In this document: piece after piece, positions 56,361 through 64,000 of the stretch
Layout: every line of letters begins with the position of its first letter
Numbering within the stretch: position 1 is the first letter of the stretch
Source of the DNA: Hormiphora californensis
Taxonomy: Eukaryota; Ctenophora; Tentaculata; Cydippida; Pleurobrachiidae
Reading direction: 5' to 3'
Assembly (NCBI GenBank): GCA_020137815.1
Contig: CM035353.1
Coordinates: forward strand, 515,501-579,500
Length of the DNA: 64,000 bases
The notes under the pieces: model-generated
What the model saw: the letters and a program-made list of their open reading frames with translations, nothing else
What the model was told of the DNA's origin: nothing
The model's database searches: none
Translations under genes and position numbers: made by a program

Positions 56361-57835
56361 TTCTTTTTATAGGTGGCAGGGTATATGAGACAAATAGCAT
56401 TTATATGTATATGTAATAAGAGATTGAAATATGGAATAATCATACCAAATAATCTCTATTATAATTTGGAGATGTCGCGTCGAAGTGATGGCCGTTCGTT
56501 CAGTGCGTTTCTACGCAACAGACTGCTCCTTCATAAAATACTTGATGTGCCCAAAGTTGTAAAGCTGTTACTCACAGTTTTGGAACTTCCAGTGGAAGTT
56601 TGTTAATATTTTCGAATGACTGATTCAGTTGCCATGGCAACCGTGTTATTAACGTTGAAAAGGGCGAAAAGAACCGCCCGGCGAAGCCGGGTGGGTTATC
56701 AAAAAGCCCTTTCTTGAGGTGCACCCAATGGGTGCGCTAGTTGATAAAAAAGTATATCGTTTTTATCAATTACTAGTAAACCCGTTCGCCCTACGGGCGA
56801 ATTTCGGGGAAATGGTAGCTGGGTTATGGAGCACTGACATCACCAGTCGAACTGTTGACATGCACCATCCCATCTTAAGTTACTGTACCGTAAAAGGAGC
56901 TCAGGCGGGATCGCTGCGAGTTTCAGAACGTCAGATGATGATGATCGGGCGATCAAAGTGATAAAAGAACTTACTATTTTGCAGACTCCTCGCGTTTCGT
57001 CTGTTTGCAGTATTCATCTGAGATTGATCATCGGTTCTGTCTAACCTCCAACGTCTTTTTTGTTGTCTCTGCACTTCTCTTGGTGTTGCTGTATTTAAAT
57101 CCCTCAGTGTATGGAAAAGTAGAGAAAAGTAGTGAGATATCCAATTGTCGCTTTCCTATATCAACGGTTGTTGAAGAGAGTATAATAGCTGGAACAGTGA
57201 CACAATACAAAGCAAGAACAGCTGCACGTGCAGCTGCAGTACGTAGTAACAATCCTTGGTAACGACTCACACCCCTGGCCCCACTCCAGCTATAGTACTC
57301 CACCTCTAAACCTGCACGTGCAAAATGCCATATTTGGTAAAAATATCATCACCCATCATTTCCCTATTTGCTTTAATAATAGTATGATATATTTTATAAA
57401 TCTTATTTGGTATGATTACTACTATGGCTATATTGTTCTATCTTTTTCTCTTGAAATATGTTGCAAGCAAGAGAAAAAAAAGAGAAAATATGATATTGTT
57501 TCTGAGTTGCGATTAGGGTTGTCTGTTTCATGTTGTTTTTAATTCCATATGGAATATGGAATTTCAATGTCCCAAAAAATTCCATCTACAGCGGTACGGG
57601 TTTGCTAGTTTACAGTTAGCCATTTTTTCCCATATCGATTATACCTTTCTCGCCAGTCGTCAGGACCGGGTAATAAAGTTTCGACTAACTATTTAAAATT
57701 GGACTTAACGTGAGCTCTAGCGTTGTTATGTTCTAACCCTCCTTTTACATTTGTAAAGGTGTTTCGGGTGCGGGGCGCCCGAAACACAGTCTAGCCAGGC
57801 AACTCTAGCGCCGTCTAGGAAACAGACGGTTTACG

Positions 57836-58372
57836 ATTTTCAAGTTCGGTTCGGTTCGGTTTATAGAGGCCAAATTTTTTTCGGTTCGGTTTGGTTTATG
57901 GAGGTCAAATTTTTTTTCGGTTCGTTTCGGTTTGTGGAGCTCAAATTTTTTCGGTTTGGTTCGGTTTGGTTTATAAAGGCCAAATATTTTTCGGTTCGGT
58001 TCGGTTCGGTTTGCGGTTCGGTTCAGTTCGGTTCGGTTCGGTCTACGGTTCGGTTCGGTTCGGTTCAGTAAAAAAATTTCGGTTCGGTTCGGTTTGAAGA
58101 GGTCAAAAAATTTTCGGTTCGGTTCGGTTCGGTTTATAGAGGCCAACATTTTTTCGGTTCGGTTCGGTTCGGTTTATGGAGGTCAAAAATTTTGTCGGTT
58201 CGGTTTGTGAAGATCAAACATTTTTTCGGTTCGGTTTCTGGAGCTCAAGATTTTTTTCGGTTCGGTTTGGTTCGGTTTTATTGACTCAAAAAATTTTTCG
58301 GTTCGGTTCGGTTTATTTTTGCTAAAAACAGTTCGGTTCAGCTCGGTTTCGGTTCGGTTCGGAAAACCGTTT
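57836..58372 (+). repeat. TTCGG-based minisatellite
   Basis: Blocks of (GGTTC)n are separated by short GAGGTCAAATTTTTT-type spacers, giving a higher-order unit of about 40-60 bases. It ends about 85 bases before the ATG of the receptor-like gene. A degraded version is at 53750-54010. Confidence 0.9.
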
Positions 58373-58458
58373 GTTTCCTAGCGCCGGCCCCGTTTGAGAT
58401 ACAGCTGGGAGATAGTGATATTAGTAGAACGATTTTAAAATTGCCACCCTTTCTAAGA

Positions 58459-59577
58459 ATGTATCTAACTGTGTGGGTCCTCTTTGGTACTTGTATGGCC
58501 GCTGATCCATGGTCAAACCCTGCCTTAATGAAATGCTTCAAACTGTCAACCCCTGTAAAGCACCCACCACCATTTAATTGGGTGACGACGAGTACTCCGG
58601 TGGCATGCGCTGATCTGTGTTTACTGTATAGCACATGTACAACTGTTTCATTTCACTTTGTAACCCGGGTGTGCTCTCTGTATGACATGGCTCGCTTTAC
58701 CGCCCAACCATCGACTCTTCAACTGTTAGCAAAAAGAGGTTGCCTTGAAATCAACAACTACTACAACGCTCTCAATATACCACAAGTTATTGAGATGGTT
58801 TCCGATATTAACAAGGACTTTGTCTTTCAACGATACATAGTGCAACGACTTTTGAAGGTATGTCTAGCAAGGATTGGTGCGGTGGGGCTCACCTGGGGAA
58901 AGTGTTCTGGAGCAGACATCCTTACTTGGAGGATAGAACAATTAGGCAAAGTACCGGGTAACTCCATTCTTGTTCGGCTAAGGGTGAAATACACAGATCT
59001 CTGTCTAGCTCATGGAACATACATCACACAAGTAACAGAGAGTGGTGTTTTCATTTCCAACTGTTCGAGAAATGCCACAACCGACACCACTCAACAGTTC
59101 GCAATTGCATTGAAGGAACATTTGGAATTTGGAATTGATTTGGCCATTGTAACACCTGACAGCAGCCTTCTTTACGCATCTGTGAAAAATTCCACATATG
59201 AAGCGTTTTCTAAGAAACAATTGAATGGATTCTTTGTTCCGAGTTGTTTAATGCCCTGTGATACTACAGCCACCCCAGGAGGGAAGTATGGTGAAATTCG
59301 CACTGGGCCTGCTGGCCTCACCCAAGTGCAGCCTGGTGTCATAGCGACCCAGGTGTGTCCCAATGGGGCCGAGACCCCGGTCACTTGTTCTAACCGCACC
59401 TTCACCGGTCTCATTCAGTGTACCAAAGAAGAGATGGAACTAGAGGAAGGGAAGAAGGTGATTCAGAGCAAGCTGCTCTATACTCTTTACGCTATGAGCT
59501 CGGCATTCTGTTTGTTATGTCTCCCCACTGTTTTTATGTGGTCATTTATTTATCATTTTGTGAAAGGACAAAAATAA
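58459..59577 (+). CDS. Receptor-like membrane protein with PAN-like and beta-trefoil-like regions, 372 aa
   Basis: Single open frame; the first ATG is 58459, directly followed by a signal peptide (MYLTVWVLFGTCMA). Residues about 20-95 have the cysteine spacing of a PAN/apple-like module (CADLCLLYSTCTTVSFHF, VCSLYDMA). Residues about 125-235 look like a ricin-type trefoil (VCLARIGAVGLTWGKCSG, LCLAHGTYITQ, VFISNCSRN, QQFAIAL). A Cys-rich stalk follows (CLMPCDTTATPGGKYG, VCPNGAETPVTCSNRTF), then a membrane helix near 345-365 (AFCLLCLPTVFMWSFIYHFV) and a very short cytoplasmic tail. N-glycosylation sites NCS and NRT are present. I do not recognise the family; domain labels are inference. AATAAA overlaps the stop codon. 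No intron is seen, unlike the neighbours. Confidence 0.7.
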   Translation: MYLTVWVLFGTCMAADPWSNPALMKCFKLSTPVKHPPPFNWVTTSTPVACADLCLLYSTCTTVSFHFVTRVCSLYDMARFTAQPSTLQLLAKRGCLEINNYYNALNIPQVIEMVSDINKDFVFQRYIVQRLLKVCLARIGAVGLTWGKCSGADILTWRIEQLGKVPGNSILVRLRVKYTDLCLAHGTYITQVTESGVFISNCSRNATTDTTQQFAIALKEHLEFGIDLAIVTPDSSLLYASVKNSTYEAFSKKQLNGFFVPSCLMPCDTTATPGGKYGEIRTGPAGLTQVQPGVIATQVCPNGAETPVTCSNRTFTGLIQCTKEEMELEEGKKVIQSKLLYTLYAMSSAFCLLCLPTVFMWSFIYHFVKGQK

Positions 59578-60151
59578 ACTGTTTCAATGACCGGCGATTG
59601 ATTTAACATATTTTAAGCTCTTTATCAAGTATGTATTTAAATTAGTTGGTGCTATTTTTAATTAGTTAATGCTCTTTTAACTCAACGTTGTTACTTTGTG
59701 CTAAAACAACTGGGAATACCCGATATTGGCACACGTTTTTAGGCCAATTGGCGAACATTTGGCGCCAATTTTTGGCGATGGCCCACTATCGCCAAATTGG
59801 CGGTATGTAGTTTGGCGCCACGTGAAAAAGTTTCATTCATTTTGAACGTGAAGTTGATGACTTGGTTTGTTTATACGACTGGCATCATGGTTTATACACA
59901 ATGTTAACAGATGTATAACATCTACATGGTACGAACTAACTGCCATTCTGCCTCAACCCAGTCTTCCATTCGGATTTGTACAAGAAATGCCGCTATTGCC
60001 ACGTTATTTTTTGGGTCGATATCCTAAGGGAGAGCCTATAATCTATATCTGATCTCCAGAGGAAACAGGATGCACACCAGGGAGGTTCTTATGGTGCACC
60101 CACCATGTCATTTGAAATGCAACCAACTAAATTACAACCACTACCCACTTA
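59578..60151 (+). other. 3' flank of the receptor-like gene
   Basis: No gene. A cluster of TTGGCG and GGCGCCAA words in both orientations at 59730-59822 can fold into several short hairpins. Confidence 0.55.
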
Positions 60152-61147
60152 GTAAGGTGATAAGCCAGGAACACCACAAAAAAATTTTTTACAAAGGATT
60201 TCCACCTCAAATGTACTCCTAAGGGTCCCCTCTATCGATTCCAACCAATGCTCATATTTGCTCAGGGGTGCTAAGGCCTCATTTCCGGGTGGGCGTGGTA
60301 CCTGTATTTTCAGCCTGAGGCCAAAACCATAAATACCCTTAAAATAGGAGTAGAGACAAAACTGAGGGCACTAAAATGATCAGCGTCCTCTAATTAGTGG
60401 GGGTAGGTGCTAAAATTAAGTCCCTATCTCATCTGGTTAATTAGATAATTGGATAATTAGTTTTGCGCATAACCGTTTTTGGCTATATGGCTATAGCCAC
60501 TTAGGAATGGTTAAGAGACTTTTCATTGGTGCCATTTTGTAGGCAAAGCGAAATTATGGGGGGTCGACGTTGGACTTTTAAGCTCTATCTTCAACCGTTT
60601 AGCCGTTATTTGGCTTTAACGGTGTTCAAAATTGGGCTTTTTACCGTATTTTGCTCATTTGGAGCATCTTAAAAGCCAAATAACGGCTAAGCGGTTGAAG
60701 ATAGAGCTTAAAAGTCCGACGTCGACCCCCATAATTTCGCTTTGCCTACAAAATGGCACCAATGAAAAGTCTCTTAACCATTCCTAAGTGGCTATAGCCT
60801 TATAGCCAAAAAACGGTTATGCGCAAAACTAATTATCCAATTATCTAATTAACCAGATGAGATAGAGACTTAATTTTAGCACCTACCCCCACTAATTAGA
60901 GGACGCTGATCATTTTAGTGCCCTCAGTTTTGTCTCTACTCCTATTTTAAGGGTATTTATGGTTTTGGCCTCAGGCTGAAAATACAGGTACCACGCCCAC
61001 CCGGAAATGAGGCCTTAGCACCCCTGAGCAAATATGAGCATTGGTTGGAATCGATAGAGGGGACCCTTAGGAGTACGTTTCAGGTGGAAATCCTTTGTAA
61101 CAAATTTTTTTCTGGTTGGGGCTAAAATTTTAGTTAAATCCCCTTAC
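60152..61147 (+). mobile_element. TA-flanked fold-back element, copy 2 (about 1.0 kb)
   Basis: TA at 60150-60151 and 61148-61149; ends GTAAGG..CCTTAC. Arms of about 480 bases are inverted around 60640. Shares its middle third (TTAATTAGATAATTGGATAA, GGCTATATGGCTATAGCCAC) with 27006-28007 but differs in the outer arms. Confidence 0.85.
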
Positions 61148-61250
61148 TAACTGTTACGGAGGAGTAATTCTTGAAAAGTACCTTCTGCCAAAAAATCGAA
61201 TACTTTCAATTTAACATTCAGCAGGTTATTTAGTTTGCGAGCAGCTTATG

Positions 61251-61474
61251 ACAGTGGTCATCCGACATAATTGCCATATCTCGACGTGAACTTCGACGTG
61301 GAATTCGACGAGGAATAGCAGGCGTTTGTAGTTATGAACGCCTGCTGTGCGTGGCACATTGGCACGTGCGGCATGGGCAGCAGGCGTTCATAACTACAAA
61401 CGCCTGCTATTCCTCGTCGAATTCCACGTCGAAGTTCACGTCGAGATATGGCAATTATGTCGGATGACCACTGT
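61251..61474 (+). mobile_element. Near-perfect 224-bp palindrome
   Basis: Arms of about 96 bases (ACAGTGGTCATCCGACATAA ... TTATGTCGGATGACCACTGT) enclose a 32-base spacer. The inner part repeats TCGACGTGAACTTCGACGTG, similar to the GAACGTCGAAG family of 55721. Confidence 0.88.
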
Positions 61475-61547
61475 GAGACATGATACCATTTAGATTTGAA
61501 TAAATCTCAATTTTTAAAGTAACAAGGGTTTATTCGAACCTTCTATG

Positions 61548-62650
61548 TTTCCGGGTATCCTAATTAATTTATAGATTAATTAGAATACCCGGAAATATAC
61601 AAATTTCAATTTATCCTATCAAGAGTCAAAACTATCCAGCTTTCGGGAGCTTGATACATTAAATGATGTGGTCACACAAAGGAATAACCTGCTAAACAAA
61701 CATGAATTAGGATACCCGGAAATATAAAATATCGATTTATTTAGCTTAATAATCCTTAAAGTAATAGTGGCGCAACGTGTTTTCTCACAAAACTTAGTGG
61801 ATGAACAGGGAGTACCATCAGGACCATTGCAAAAAGACATAATATAGGGGTTTGGAATTCGACAATTTCACATACTAGTGAGGTGTCACGGTCACAAAAC
61901 TGGCTGTAACACGCTCATTTGCGAGGGACAACGGTGTTGCTCCTTCATCAAATACTTCAATGGCACGTTTCCAGGAAATGTGAGCCGCACAATGTGGCAC
62001 GCAATTTAGTGCTACTAAAACACAAATTTATTTGTTCTATACAGTGATTCATAAATTATCGGAAACGTCTGTCCCACCTTCACATTACAGAGCAACTTAC
62101 AAAAAAGTTGGGGTATTTATGTGTTTGGGGTATACTAACCTGCGTGCCACCGCCACACGTATTTTGATTGGGTTGTTAGCACTCATGCTGCGCCAGTAAG
62201 TTAACCCTTGCACGGCTCTCACACGTATTTTGATACAAACATACCCGAGTACTTATATAATAAGTCACCCGGGTACTTTTTGTTGGCCCCTTAGATGGTT
62301 ATGAAAGTAAAGGTTGGCAGGGAAACATAGCATTATGAAACATAATGCAGTTATTCTTGTTTGACGCTAAAAACGATGGAAGCATCCATTTCAATCCACA
62401 ATGCACAAATCTTGCTGTAGAGCAATTTTGTGAAAGTTCAAATAATGAACCTATTATGTCATATCTCATGAACGAGACAGAATTAGAAATTTTCGATACC
62501 ATTCCAATGGTCCTGATGATACTCCCCGTTCATCCACTAAGTTAACTTGAAGGATTATTAATTATAAATAAATCGATTTTTTATATTTCCGGGTATCCTA
62601 TTTCATGTTTGTTTAGCAGGTTATTCCTTTGTGTGACCACATCATTTGGG
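61548..62650 (+). mobile_element. Inverted-repeat element with CCGGGTATCC motifs
   Basis: The sequence at about 61655-61850 recurs inverted at about 62490-62648 (GGTTATTCCTTTGTGTGACC, CAATGGTCCTGATG), and ATTTCCGGGTATCC occurs at several borders. A small palindrome lies at 61548-61598. No transposase frame. Exact ends uncertain. Confidence 0.65.
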
Positions 62651-62660
62651 GGGGGGGGGG

Positions 62661-62840
62661 GTTCAACCTAAAAATTTCCATTTCCATTTGCCAAAATCCG
62701 GGTATCGATGGAAATTTTTAGAATTTTTTAGAAATTTTTAGAAGTTTTTAGTACTAAAAATTTCCAAAAATTTCTAAAAATTTCCATCAATTTCCAAAAA
62801 TTTCTAAAAATTTCCAAAAATTTCCAAAAACTTCCATTGA
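62661..62840 (+). repeat. AT-rich AAATTTTTAGAAA repeat with inverted halves
   Basis: Many copies of TTTTTAGAAA on the left and TTTCTAAAAATTTCC on the right, able to fold back. Confidence 0.8.
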
Positions 62841-62972
62841 CCAAGAAAAGAAAAACTAACAAAAACATGAAAATATACAAACACAGTTGTCGCAGAACTG
62901 GTTACTTTTCCTTACCTCTTGTGAGCACTGAGCATCAATAAATCATTTAATAATAGGTCAAAAACATCATTA

Positions 62973-63050
62973 CAGTCGGACCCCGATTTAACGGCACCCT
63001 CGGGGGAAAGGGTTTTGTCCGTTAAATCGGGGTGTCCGTTAAATCGGGGT
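62973..63050 (+). mobile_element. Pogo-like MITE, partial copy
   Basis: After TA it starts with CAGTCGGACCCCGATTTAAC and holds two more GTTAAATCGGGGT units, but no right terminus is found. Confidence 0.75.
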
Positions 63051-64000
63051 AGAGCATATTTGGCCTATAAAACCCTATTTTTGTCCAAAATGCTAAACTG
63101 AAACACCTCTAAGTGTTAAATACTATGTCCATGTATTGATTACATGATCATTTCTGATTAGAAAAAGAAAAATTTTTCAATTTTTCAAAAAAGTTATAAA
63201 AATTTCTAAGGTACTAGGTATATCAACCACGTCTGAATCGTTTATCGAATCAGTGCATCTTATCGCATGTCTTGCTGCTAATTAGACGGTTCGAAACGAA
63301 CCGATACGTGATACTATGCCGAATCGGGGCACTTTAAGCGAGGTGAGGAAGACTTTGAATTTCAAAATATCTTTTTCTCTGAAAATTCATGGGGAGCACC
63401 GATCAAAGCATTGCCAATCATCCTTATTATAATTTGCAAATGCGTGGCGTGATGAGTATGATGATGTCCTATCCACACGTGCAAATGGTGGGGGGTTGCC
63501 AAGGAGGTGGCTTGGGAGGGATATTGGAGGGGGGATACTGCACGTGCATGTTGTTGTTTGTTAGTTGCGTGTTCCTGTGTTGTTCCTGTGGTGTTTTGGG
63601 ATCTACTGTTGGGCCACCATGATAGCCAAAGCCTTTCTACCTACGTACCCCGTTGATTCTCTACACAGCTACAATTCTACGGATCTTTATCACCTGATTC
63701 TACATGTTAATCAGCGGGATTTCCCTTGATGTTTATCACCAGCGCTCTACCACTATAATACCAGCCTCCGTATTCTTTACCCCGACACGGAGAGACGAAT
63801 AGTAAGAGAGGGAGAGACATGGGGACGGGTGGGGGGGGGGCTATTGTAGGACTTCAATGGGCTTTCTAGTCTCTATTATAAGTTGGAGATGAACGTCGTC
63901 TAAGAAGCGTGCAACACTAGCGTGCAACAATTTGCTCCATTTGCCCGTGCGAATCAAGGGGTTGTTATGGTGGGTGGGCAAGGGTGTGAATACTGCACGT
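63051..64000 (+). other. Window end, no gene recognised
   Basis: Contains half copies of the TTATAATTTG family (63413, 63872) and a 10-G run near 63830. A 77-codon frame at 63389-63622 is Gly- and Cys-rich and not convincing. Confidence 0.45.

Noticed and set aside
57805-58149. 114-aa Asn/Arg/Thr/Glu/Pro repeat protein on the minus strand
   Set aside because: Translation of the TTCGG minisatellite; no start context or domain.

Overview
This is a eukaryotic, animal-like genomic window. Genes have many short introns with GT..AG borders and encode typical metazoan proteins: a BMAL/ARNT-type bHLH-PAS factor, LSM4, PHRF1, CHMP6, an ELOVL4-like elongase and KATNAL2. Compact introns, lectin-like secreted proteins and dense short inverted-repeat transposons suggest an invertebrate, perhaps a sponge or another early-branching animal. 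The species cannot be fixed from the sequence alone.

Layout. Positions 257-9595 (+) hold a 17-exon BMAL/cycle-like gene; its second intron carries an intact retroelement with reverse transcriptase. On the minus strand follow LSM4 (11847-12774), the 14-exon PHRF1 gene (13657-23669) with a single-exon CHMP6 gene nested in an intron, a small coiled-coil ORF (24677-25183) and an ELOVL4-like gene (25824-34041). The largest ELOVL intron contains two plus-strand genes for secreted discoidin-like proteins. KATNAL2 (minus) runs from 48628 down to 35039, with its LisH exons and its AAA exon far apart. An L2/CR1-like LINE and a degraded second copy of the locus lie between them. At 58459-59577 (+) is a single-exon receptor-like ORF. 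The rest is repeats.

Mobile DNA dominates the non-coding part: long fold-back elements with arms of several hundred bases (TTAA, TA or ACAA target duplications), a ~109-bp hAT-like MITE with clear 8-bp duplications, pogo-like TA MITEs, a tRNA-Val-like SINE head and many microsatellites. Two neighbouring, indel-rich copies (about 41.6-43.6 kb and 51.3-54.1 kb) look like the same loci before insertion of the LINE and of a TTAA fold-back. This fits two haplotypes, or noisy gap filling, placed side by side in the assembly.

The most interesting observation is a 43-nt sequence identical at the 5' end of two unrelated retroelements (627-669 and 35854-35896), ending in TTTGAGG. It may be a trans-spliced leader captured by retrotransposition. 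Others are a fold-back inserted inside a coding exon next to a usable in-frame AG, and a MITE whose target duplication copies a splice donor.
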